From NCBI GenBank assembly GCA_006937955.1, contig SSNP01000151.1:842856-906855 (forward strand): 64,000 bases of DNA. The letters are read 5' to 3'. Shown here in pieces: positions 1 through 11,600 of the stretch; position 1 is the stretch's first letter; the number at the start of each line of letters is the position of its first letter. Origin of the DNA: Pachypanchax playfairii. Its lineage: Eukaryota; Chordata; Actinopteri; Cyprinodontiformes; Aplocheilidae. Under the pieces are notes generated by a model, which saw only the letters and a program-made list of their open reading frames with translations, was not told the origin of the DNA and made no database searches. The translations under genes and the position numbers were made by a program.

Positions 1-513
1 TTTTTTTTTTTTTTTTCACTCTGCTGTCTTTCTTTACTCTGGCTGCCTCTGAGGAGGGTGTATCTCACATAAACAAGGGATGAAATATTCCCACTAGAAC
101 CATCAAATTGTTATTGCTTTGATTGTTACTGCTGCCATTAACTGTTTCTCTGTTTATCTTTCCATAGACATGACGACTGGCCTAAATACATCTGTGTTTG
201 TCTGTGTCTCTTTCCTGTCAGCTCAGACCCCAGTCGGCTAAGGCAGAAGGCCGCCCATCCTGAGCCGGGTTCTGCTAGAGGTTTCTTCCTGTTAAAAGGG
301 AGTCGTTCCTTTCCACTGTCGCCAGTTGTGCTTGCTCAGGATGGGGGATTGTGCTGAAATAACAATTCAGCCCAATCGGCTGGTTCCTTAGATAGAAAAT
401 GTTTTATTATTAATTGATTGATTTTTCTGTGAAGTGCCTTGAAATGACTTTGTCATGAACTGGCGCTTTATAAATAAATAAACTTGAAACTTGAAATAAA
501 TAAACTTGAAGCA
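1..513 (+). mobile_element. 3' tail of an L2-clade fish LINE
   Basis: The segment from about 220 reads through the common fish L2 3' UTR phrases (GGTTTCTTCCTGTTAAAAGG, TGTCATGAACTGGCGCTTTA) and ends in short repeats of AATAAATAAACTTGAA. No coding part is left; it is 5'-truncated. Its left border is uncertain. Family name from memory of fish repeats. Confidence 0.6.
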
Positions 514-949
514 TTTGTGTTGCCATTAGGAGAGCATCACCTTAAAGGAAAAGTGCAGCAACGACAAACACTGGTAAATGCATTGACAGTATAAACCATG
601 AGAAATTTGCCCAAGAAAGCAAGAAATCCACCACATAACGGACAAAGTTTTAGAATCTATTGTTCTGGATGACCAGCCCCTTTCTGTTGTGAAAAATGTT
701 GGCTTTCACCACCGTGTTGAACAGTTGGAGCCATGTTAATCTCTGCCCGGACGGAAACCCATTACTGAAATGCTACTTGGATTGGTACTTGGTATCAGTG
801 AAAACCAAAACCCCAGCTAGCAGAATCAGTAACGGACAGGAAAAATGGTAACAGAACGTCCCTGATGCACACAGGCAAATATTTTAAAGCCCACCTTTAA
901 AATGGCCTTCTAGTCTTACTGAATACTTTAAGCATTTTTACACTAAAAG

Positions 950-1107
950 TTGCATTTACTCATTTACACACACCAATATACAAATGGGGGGACTACACAG
1001 AGTTCAGTGTCTCGCAGAAGGACATGAGAAGGAGGGAAGCTGGGATCAAACCCTTAACACTCAGACTAGAAAGCAGCCGATTTTCCCTCTGAGCCACCGC
1101 CACCCAC
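950..1107 (-). mobile_element. tRNA-derived SINE
   Basis: On the minus strand a tRNA-like head starts GGCGGTGGCTCAGAGGG and has a B-box-like GGGTTTGATCCC, followed by a body with TGTAAATGAGTAAATGCA at the 3' side. This order (head with A and B boxes, then tail) is typical of fish SINEs. I could not define target duplications. Confidence 0.6.
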
Positions 1108-2569
1108 TTTTGCCTCATAGTGTTTGGCAATAATATTAAACTTGAATGAGTTTTTAGTGTTTGTAGCTTTGCTTTTATCCTTGTGAAATGGTAGTGAGCT
1201 TATTTATGTTGTTTTCCACAACACAAGTTCAATTTTCTGTGGTACATAATCAGTGATTTAATTGAGCTAATTTTATGGTACATCATAACTGTGACAGCAA
1301 AAGAGAGGAGGAGTGAGGGTGATAAAAGCAGCTGGGAAAACAGATGAGGAAGGGAACATTTACTGTAATTTACTGTGAAGAAGTGAGGATAACATGCAGG
1401 AAACATTGCTGAGGGAGTCTCAGGACAAAGGAGAAAGCATGTAAAGTAGAAGATGAAAAGGAGAGGAAAGAGGGATATACTGAAAGAATACAGAACAGCT
1501 ACTAAGTAATAGGTACAAAGCACGCTGGGACAGCCATAAGGGCAACTAGCTTCATTCAATATTGATCTGATATGCTTTAGCAGTGTCATACAAACTTCTC
1601 CATCTCTCTTCACTTTCTTTCTTTGTCTCTCCTGAATAGGACCATCACAAGTGGCCCCACAGGGCCTTGGTAAATGGATATGTTAAAGCTTTCCACAAAT
1701 ACAAACTGATATTTACAAACAGCAAAGCAAGCTTCCTCTTTGACGTACAGAAACAAATATCAGCAAAAGCTGCATAATATGATGAAGGTAAAGGATGTCT
1801 GGCTGTACCGGTCTGGACAAACTCCAATACAGTGAGAGTTGCATGTGACTGAATTATTATAGTTTAAAGAATGGAACAAGCTAGACTTTTGGCATAATGT
1901 TGGTCATATAAGACGCAATGTCCACTTAGCCATGTCTTATTAAATCCATTTTAAGGAAGGCACTCAATTTATTTTTGCTAAAATGAGGCCAGAATGACTC
2001 AAAAACCTGAGTCATTGTTTGTTCTCGGTAGTCTGACTTCATAATCTCACAAAAAGAGACCTTTCTCTGGAAGACTACAGTCACTTTTTCATTAGGATAG
2101 AGACACTCCTTTTGCTTGAATGCTCCAAAGGACGAAGAGCTTTGTGTAGGTGCACAGTGATATACACACAAAATCCAGTCTTCAGCTGTCAGCTTTCATA
2201 AAATGTGATCCACTTCGTGCCAGTTCGGACTCTCTTTTTATGAGCTACTTCTTTTTCAGTGATGAAGAGGCAACAAACTTATATATATTGTAACATCATA
2301 GATTATATCTGTATGTGTTGGATTACAGTGTGGCCATTTATAGGACATTGACAGCTTGTAGACCAAGGAAACTAGTGACCACACAAAATCTAAGCTCTTG
2401 AGATACAGTTTGCTTTAGAAACCCTATCAACAACACTGACATGCTGTAACTACCATACAAGAGTACAAGTACAAGTGTCATCTTTCACTGTCACAGTTTT
2501 TATGAGAGTGTAGTGAGGAATTTTCTATCTCTCACTTGATCAAATTATCAGATTTACAAAAACCTTTAC

Positions 2570-2698
2570 CTGTGGGGACCCATCAGGCTCTTGTTCTTTG
2601 GTCTTCCTAGCAAGTCTTTTCTTCTTCTTATGAAGTGGTTTAGACTCCAGGATCATTTCTTCCAACTCAAACGTGGGATCACAGTTTAATCTTCGCCT
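2570..2698 (-). CDS. stk32a: stk32a coding exon 10 (conserved C-terminal tail)
   Basis: Encodes [32 protein letters not shown] and a short polar run ending DGSPQ, residues 304-346. The [14 protein letters not shown] block is a hallmark of STK32. Where other members have NKGRLNC this copy reads NRRRLNC across the junction, a small local change at the acceptor. The donor GTAAAG leads to an exon that must lie beyond the left edge. Confidence 0.95.
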
Positions 2699-5600
2699 CT
2701 TTAGATAAAAAGACACATGCAGAATGAAAATGTTTAGATGAATGGAAAAATGTTTCTGTGTTGCAAAAGAAATATTTATATTATGAAAAATAATTTGTAA
2801 CTTATTAACCATTGCTGTTAATGTGTAATGTGTTTAAAAGCATACTATGTACTGTAGAAAATAATAGCTTTTATTTCCAACACCAGGTGGCAGTAATGAG
2901 AAAAATCACAACCTCCTCACTTCCACTAACCACCACAGGGTGGCAGAAATGAGTATTATTCTTCACTCCATCACACAGAGCAGGGTCCAAGAGACTCCAA
3001 TGACCTTGAATGAGCCTTGAGCAGCAGATCAGGAGCTCGGACAAAAACTGGCTTATACTCACTTGAGTGGTGGAAAAAAGTACTACAAGTTTGCCTAACT
3101 TTCAAAAATGAAAAAAAAAAGATCAATAACTTTTAAAAATAAAAATAAATCAAATATGAAATTATGGCAAACAACATGTTGTTTAGCTCACTAATTATGG
3201 TATTAATTTATCTTTAAGAAGCATAATTTTGAAAATTCTACATAGTATGTCTTTAATGCATAATATGGTTGCATAACATTGATTTAATTGGAGTCTATTA
3301 AAATGCATTATGAGATTCAAAACTGAAACACAACAATGTTTTCACCGAAAAAATTAAGATAAAAAGGGAAAAATATCAAAAGATAAAAAGGGGCTTATAA
3401 TAGAAAATAAGATTTAATGATTATATTTTCCCACATAGTAGCCTGTAATAAACTAATAACAGGGGATGGGCCCTTAATAAACAGGTACACTCAGTTTTTT
3501 ATTGATCATCTTCACTGTATATGTCTCTCAAAAAACACAGGATACTTTCTATTGCCTGATCATTGCATTGTTGCTCAGTTGCATTCTCTGAAATCACTTG
3601 TATAGGTCATATTTATTTATTGAGGGCTTTTATTGCAGATGCCCAGTTATAAGCTATATAAATGCATATGAGATACTGCAAAAGCCAAACAACTTCACTT
3701 CCTGTTATTTGATATAAGTACATCAAAGCACCATCTCAGCCTGGCTTGTCATAATGATCCAGAGACCACCTGCAGAGCTGGAACTAGATGTCACAGTGGT
3801 TTTTCCCGATTTTACTTGCACCTATGACGTACTGTAACATTCTGTACTGTTTTGTGTTGTTCTGGATAAATCCAGATAGACAGATGTACTCCAGCCATCA
3901 AATACACATTACCAACATTAGCTGTTTTTATCCCGACTCATTACAATTTCAGGGGATTTTTAGAAAACTGTATTTTTTTAGGGTGCAATTTGGCCAAATC
4001 AGTACATGTGACTAGTGTAGGAGGTGGTTTTGAATAAAGCAGGTGTTTACAATCAGTGGGAAATCCAACTCACCCTAGATGGGGGTGGGGGTGTTTACAC
4101 CCTGATGGAAAGGTTTTGATGATGATTGGGGGGTTCTGGCTATGTTGCACTTTATCCACAATTTTTGTGCCTTAAGATAAAACTATTTTGTAGAAGTAAA
4201 TGGAAAGTGTATGTCATGTTTGTTTTTGCTGAAATCAAAAGAATAATAGCCTTACTCCAGCAAGCTTTTTTGTAAAAAGAAAAACAACAAAAAAAAAACA
4301 TGTCAAATCTCTTTTTTTAAGGGGATAACTTGTCTGCTCAGTAGAATATTCTATTTATGTGAACATTTTGTTTCGTATTGGAGCAGAGCTTGGATATTTT
4401 TGACACTCACGTTAGGAATAAAGCTGGGAGAAAGCTGTTTGCTAAGTACAGCATCCCAGTTGACTTCTGACATGTAGTCGAGATCCTGGAGCTCTGCGAG
4501 ACAAGAGATGCGCTTCTGGACATCTATGCTCAGCAGCTGAAAAAGAGAAGAGGATTAAAGTTAAAATATGAGTGTCTGTATAGTAGCACAGATGAAAGTT
4601 AGAGACAGAGGCCCATGGAGACACAAAGCATGTGTTTGCCCTGAAGGATGAGTGAGAAGGATAAAGGGACATGAAAGGTTGGGAATAAGGAAACAGAGAA
4701 TTGGGCGTGAGATGGAGGGAGTGAGACATAAAGAGTGACAAAAGGAGGAGACAGAAGGTGAAGAAGAAAAAAAAATGAAGTAGAAGGCAAATGTTGAGGA
4801 TGTTCAATGGGCCGCGAGGCCGGAAAAATAAAGGACAAATTTTATTGACAAATTCTCCCCTTTTACTTACACTTACTTTTTATCTGACTCTTTTCCACAC
4901 ACACTTCCACACACACATTTCCACATGCAACTAGAATACCAATGAGCTCCAAAGAATCTGAGCACGAAGCAATGCAACAGTTTGACTGCAGTGCATTTTC
5001 TGGCAGGAACACAAAATACTTTAACAGCTCTGAATCTTTTAACTTTGCAATTGGCTTGACAATAAAATAAGAATCTAATTGTGTATTTTTATTTATTCAT
5101 AGAAATCTGTGTTGACATTTAAGAACTGTATTTAAATGATCTCTGATACTGTTACTACTGTGACATAATCATTTCACTTTGCATTATACATGTACTACTG
5201 ATGTACCTTTCTGAGGAGAGACTTCATCTCCAAAGACCAGGCTGCAGGGTAACTGGGATGGATTTTGTGGAACATCTGAAGAATCTCATTAGATGGCGTA
5301 TTGGATCGCATCACATATGGCCTCTAAAATGACAAAAAGAAGAAGAGAACAACATGTATTTATACCGTAGACTTGCTGGAGGAGATTTTATCCTCTGTCT
5401 TTAGGTTGGTCCCTCTCTTGGTCCCTTCTATTTTGTTTTCTTGCTCTCCCTGTTCTTCTTGTTCTCACTTTCTAAGGACTCATTTTCTGCATCGATGGAG
5501 TCAAACGAGAGGAATGTGGACATGGGTAATAAAAGAGACTTGTTAAATAAACTCATTGTACAAAACTATCTGGGTGTCTTTGGTTTGGACAAAATTCTTC

Positions 5601-8600
5601 AATGAGGAGAACCAAATTTTTGACATGGTAATAAGTCCACCTTTTAATTAGTTAGAAATAGAAGAAGATGTGTTTATCTGAAGAGTTCAGAAGAGAACAG
5701 AGAGCATAAGATTGGTAAATACTAAATTGAAACTTAGTTTCCACCATCCAGATATTTGAGTCATTTCATGCAGATTCAACAAATGGCGTCCACCTATAGG
5801 CACCATTTTAACCGGGGACGCTGGGGACGTGTCCTCAGCACTTTTTGACTAGTTTGTCCCCACAACTTTTTAGGGATCACTGACTGCAGTTCTCTGACAA
5901 GTGGCAGAAAAAAGCCTTACCATGTGTTAGGACATGCGGTAACTTCACCAGAAATTAAGAGGGCCCTGAGGTGTACTTTTTTTTTACTTTCACAGCCTGA
6001 TGCGGATCCTTTGAAGGGCAGCAGACATGACATTCAAAATAAATAAATAAATACATTTTGAGTTGTCTCGAGGAAGTTTTGAAAAGCTGCTACTTCCGGT
6101 CTGCTGCAAAATTAGCTTCCATACCTGAGTGAAGCTGCTCTCCACCAACAGAAACCTTCAATGTACTGAATCTGTGAGTGTTAGCGCTCCGTTCCTGTCG
6201 TTAAAACAGTCGTTTAGGCTGCTTTAGTTTCGGAGGTAAGAGTAAATTTACGATGACGTCAACAGGTCATTCAGCCCAGAGTGGTGAGTTTTGTCTCTTT
6301 TGCTATGCTGCACATTATTTTTCTATTTGCGTATTTGACCGGCCACAAATAATACTATAAATATAACCAACATTATTCTTTGTGCTAGTTATGATATGGA
6401 TGTTACTGATCCTTCCTATCGATCAGCCTAATGGTGGATTTCGATGCAGTTATTAAAAACAGATCAATTATTGATTGAATAAACATGCAATTTTTAACAC
6501 CTGTTAATATACTGCAGTGCAAACTATAATGAACCGCCAAATGGATAAATACTTACATATGAATATTTAATAACATTTCCCCAGCACTCTTCAAACCACA
6601 CTCAAGTTTATTGTTTTTGTCCCCACCACTTTTAAAAACAAACTGACGCCCTTGCGCCCACCTGACCTCCAAAGATTTGTCTGCAAAAATTGATGGGTAA
6701 TATCCCCAGTAACTGAGAATGTCACCTAACAATGATTTTTAAAAAAATAATTTCAGAAAAATTAGGCCAAACCACATCCCAATTTTTTATATATTGTCAA
6801 AAAGAAAATGCTCTTTCCATAAAACCAAGTTTCGTGTTAATACCTGGTGTCATTCATAGGAGATATTGCCCCAAACGTTGACGTCAATGTGTTTTTTTCC
6901 CCACTTTTGGACTCTAATATCTCAACATCCATCAGACTTTATTGCCTGCTATCAGGCAGTGTGAAAGACATGGTTCATGTCAGACCGTTTATCAAGTTTG
7001 AAGCTTATAGATTGAAAACTAGGGGGTTTATGAACATTTGAAGACCCTTCCAGAATTTGTGAAGCAAAATTTTCAAAGAAATGTAGAGGGCCAGCGTTAT
7101 GGTATGGAACAAGTAACAATGCTGTAGGTTGAAATACATGGTGTTTAGGACTAGAACTCTTAACTCACAAGATTTCATGGACCTGATACAAATAGTTCTG
7201 TGTGCAGAGTAGAGATCGGAAACTTTATATATTGTCTATTGGGAATATTACCCATCACTGAATTTTTGCCGACAAGTCTGAGGGGATTAGATGCGAAACT
7301 TTTCTAAAATGTGATGATTCCAGTTGGAGAGACTCATTCAACACTTGCTGAAGGGCATGATTTTAACACCCAAAATCAAGATTTTTTCTTATGGAATGGT
7401 GTTAAAATTTAACAGCCAGTGAAAAATGTGAAGAAAAAAAAAAATCAACAAGAGACCAAAAGGATGAAGTGAAAAAAATAATTTGAGAGAAGGTGAGGAG
7501 GCTTCCTAGAGACAGGAGTGAAAGAAAGTGCAGCAGAATAATATGGAAACTTCCAAAAAAAAAAAAAACCTTGTGTATATATGAAAAGAGAGAAAAAGAG
7601 AAATGAGACTGTGTCACTTGTGTCATTTCTTGGTGAGAATATGGATCTGACAGCACTATCCATTATAAAGAAAGGTTAAAACACCTCACAGGAGGCTGTG
7701 CAGGTTGCCAAAAGCATGAAGAAGATTTGAGGTCAAACAGAGGATGAAAATGACAGAACATTTAGGAAGGGGTAATGAACAGGTTCAAATTAGAATAAAT
7801 TAGATGACAAACTCAATAATATTCTGTGCTTAGGAAGTCCCAGGTCAGACAAGGAACTGAATTCAATTAAAATGGGCAAAGCAAGGTAAAAGTGCAAACC
7901 AAGGTGTATTAAGGAAAGGCTGAGAGCAGACTGTACTGACATTTTTAGAAATGTTTTAAACTACAATGTTTCTAAAATATACTCTGATCATATTTTTTTA
8001 CTCATCAACAAAAATTTGTCCCATCCTGGACTAAAAATAAAAAAATATATACCAATGGCTTTATTAGAAAATTCTATATAGGCCCTTTGCTGATTTGTGC
8101 AGGCTGTCAGCCTGCTGTGTGTCTTGTTTCCGACAGATGGGACTTTTCTGACACTAACGTGATGGAGTCAAGTGTTCATGTTACCTGTCCTCTTAGAAGT
8201 TCATAGGCTGTAATTCCCAGTGACCACCAGTCGACAGAGAAGGAGTAACCAGGGTGGGATCCTTCGAAGGTCTGAAATAGCTCTGGAGCTAATAAAAAAA
8301 GAACATGTGGCTCAACAAAAAATAACACTTGGTGACTCCTTTGTGTCATCAATTCTTATTTAAAGACACATTTTTCTAAAAAAATCAAAGACATTTGACT
8401 TGCTCTAAGCTAAATGCTCAGAATGCTTTGATTCAGACAGAACAGAGATGTTGCAGAATAGTTTGTATAAGAAGGAATTATCTATTCTTTGGAAAATCTT
8501 ACTTAGTCTGTAAAAACGTTCCAAAAAATAAACCATCATGTGTCCCGAATCCTGGCTTATGGGGTTTTTTTATGTTCTAATCAGATGTATTCTTTCACTC

Positions 8601-11600
8601 TATTTAGTTTTATCTTCATCTGATTTATTATTTCCTGTTATTTCCCTCCTTGATCTTCATCTCGTTTATTGTTTTCCACCTCAGTTTTGACCTCTCTCTT
8701 AGGTTTCTGGTAATCTTTATTAATATAGCTTTAGTTTTCCCCTATTCGGTTCTGTTAGACGCTTTCATGTTTAACTCTTTGTCAGTCATAGCGTCTCCTC
8801 ATTTCCTGTTTGCAGTTAGATTATTTTAATGCTAACGCTACATCATTGTTTTGACTCTAACTTCTGTTTCTCTACCATAACTCTCACAGTTAATTCTGTC
8901 TCATGCTGCTCACCTGCTCCCTCTAATCACACTCATCTGTTTGTTTTCACTTCCAATCCTTGTCTTTTCTCTGCCTCATTGCTGGATTGTTTGCTCACTC
9001 TTGCAGTAGCAACATTCCAGCACCAAGTCACAATCTCTTGTCATAGTTTTTGTCTGTTTATCCTCACACCATGTTACACATACAACCAGGGGGGGGGGGG
9101 GGGTCTCAGAAAACCAGTCAGTATCTGGTGTGACCACCATTTGCCTCATGCAGACCCCACCAATAAAACAAAACTGAACATTTCAGCCTGGCCTTTTATT
9201 ATAGCCAGTCTAAGGTACACCTGTCCCATAATCATGCTGTCTAATCAGCATCTTGATATAGAACACCTGAGAGGTGGGAGGGATTATCTCTGCAAAGGAG
9301 AAGTGCTCATTATTACAGATTTAGACAGATTTTTGAACAATATTTGAGAAAGATTAGTTATTTTGTGTTTGTGAAAAGTGTTTTAGATCTTTTGAGTTCA
9401 TCTCATAAAATAATGGGAGCAAAAACAAAAGTGTTGCGTTTATATTTTTGTTCAGTGTAAATTGGAAATAAGAGTATTTAAGTGTATGATTCACCCCTTT
9501 ATTATAAATCCTTGCTCTTTAATTAGTTGGTACATTTACAAATCTATATGTAGACTGTTCAATGTTAAAATATAGTCTGAATATCACAGCTGACCTTCAC
9601 ACTGAGTGAAGTCCCAGCAAGAAGAGACAGAAGAGCAAACTGCAGTTCAAACACTAAAGAGAGGATATTCCCTTTAGTATGGACTAACTAAATAGGATTT
9701 TCTATTATTTTAATAAATTAAAGGTCAGTTTGCCTTGTAAAATGTTGATAAAATATTTAATTAACTTACCCATGTATGGCTTGGTGCCAGCAATGGATGT
9801 GGCTTTCAGGTCTTCCTTCACAATAGCAGCAATGTTGAAGTCTGTTAGATGGACGTGCCCTGTAGATTAAAGGATTTACCTGTATTACTGCCCCTCAAAC
9901 TAATACATAGCATGTTTTATTACACATTTATAGAATGTATTTTAATTTGTTCATAAGTGGTTTTCTCCTGGGGTTGAACTCAAGCAAAGCTTACACATTT
10001 CTGGTTTCATATTTTTCTTAATTTATGTTAAATATGTAAAAATCGGATTGATTAAAATCTGAGTGTTTACTGATTAATGTTTAATTCATGAAGAAAGTAG
10101 TTCAACAAAGTTGTTAGTTTTCAAAGTCATGTCATTGACCCGTGTCTCATCATGCTGACAGAAGGACGCAGAGTCTCTGTCACACACACTGACCTCACAC
10201 TAACAAGCTAAATGTGGTATATATGTGTGCAGAGTCTAGGCAGGTCTGTTCCATAGTGACTAAGAGAACAGGATGCCCCATAATGATTGTTCGGATGAAT
10301 GGGTGTCCCAGCTAACCTTACATACGCATATACATTAATAGAGTATTACAGAAATTGGGCCAGAAATATACAAGAGCTGCCAGAACAGATCAGCTCACAG
10401 AAAAAAATCTCTTGTTTTGTTTCTTTCTTCAACCTTTTATTTCCTTGTTAGTCTTCCCTCTTTGGTTTTTGACTGTCACTGTTCATTAACCACAGATGAG
10501 AAACAGCAGCTAAATGCAGCAGTGAGAGTAAATAATGAAAACTAAAAACAAACAAAAAGATTGAACAGAAATGATTGCTAAAAAAAATAAAAACAAAACT
10601 ACAAAAAATAAAAACGCAAAGAAGTCTTTAGAACTTTGGATGTGTTTTTTGATCTGCTGTGCAGTGACAGATGTTTAAATTAAATCTTATTTGAAAGGGT
10701 GATGAAGAAGATAAAAGCAAATTTTTCAAGCAATAATCACTATATTCATAAGAATAAAAATACTTTAATGTTTCTACATCTATCATGCTATTTATTTATT
10801 TATTTTTCGTTTTATGGCCTGTTGGTTTTGCATCCTGTCTGCCATGTAATCAGCATAATTCATTTCACCTGTGCACTGCTCACCCTGCCTGTGTTCACCT
10901 GCCCATATAAGCAGTCTACAGATACCGTATATACTCGAGTATAAGTCGGTTTTTTGAGGAGTAGATTTCCGGTCTGAATAGGGGTTCCGACTTATTTGCG
11001 AGATATCGGGAAGAAGTAGTTTTTTTTTCAGAGGAAAATGTCGACAGCTTGGGGACTGGAGCAAGTCCTCGGACGAGCGAACTATGTTCCTTATCAGTAT
11101 GGATTATCAAAGACACGTTATATCTTTTTAATAAATATATTGTTACATTCCAGGCTCGAAATGGGCTGCAACAAAGGTAAATTAAAAAGGTAAAAAAACG
11201 GCGAACGAACTAAGTGGACTAATGTGGAGTGAAAAAGCTCCACAGAATTTATTAAATAACACAACTCTCTCCGTAGCTGAAACTCGCGCTCCCTCTCTCG
11301 TTCCTCGACCTGAAGACGTGCCAGATGCAACTTCATTCTGGCGTCTAATCTAGAGGAGGGAGTAAACTCCAGAGAAAAAGAGTCAAACCCTGGTAATGTG
11401 ACTGATTTCCCCTCGTCTTTAGTGACAGGTGTGATCAATTTCTGCGACACACCTCCCTCACGCTGCAGAACAGCCTTACCTGCGGAAACGCCCGATGCTT
11501 CACCTGTAAGCGCAGCTGCTATTGATACTAGACGATATGAACCAGCGTAAAAAAAAAAAAAAAATATTCCTGAACATATATATTATATATATATATTATA

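Larger units (their letters stand above)
1..2569 (-). other. stk32a: Partial intron 10 of stk32a
   Basis: Holds an L2-type LINE tail (1-513) and a tRNA-like SINE (950-1107). The rest (1110-2569) shows no exon that would encode the expected C-terminal EFIIFNRE-type motif on the minus strand and no recognised repeat. Confidence 0.7.
5324..8184 (-). other. stk32a: Intron 7 of stk32a
   Basis: Contains a repeat-like block with a cryptic splice donor (about 5785-6660), an element with long imperfect inverted ends (about 6667-7290) and a purine-rich stretch (7425-7600). 7680-8184 shows nothing recognised. Confidence 0.7.

Noticed and set aside
1200..1613. 137-residue minus-strand frame in intron 10, considered as a missing stk32a exon
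   Set aside because: No similarity to the STK32 C-terminus and no fitting splice pattern; it lies over a purine-rich plus strand.
1926..2171. Minus-strand frame ending near 2171 as stk32a exon 11
   Set aside because: Translated sequence lacks the EFIIFNRE-type motif and no acceptor in the right phase precedes it.
8829..9347. 172-residue plus-strand frame
   Set aside because: It runs from T-rich low-complexity sequence through a G run into a Tc1 remnant; composition, not coding, keeps it open.
11118..11450. 110-residue frame in the TA-flanked element as a functional gene
   Set aside because: Only a charged helix-like run is recognisable, and the element looks non-autonomous; kept as a finding, not a gene.
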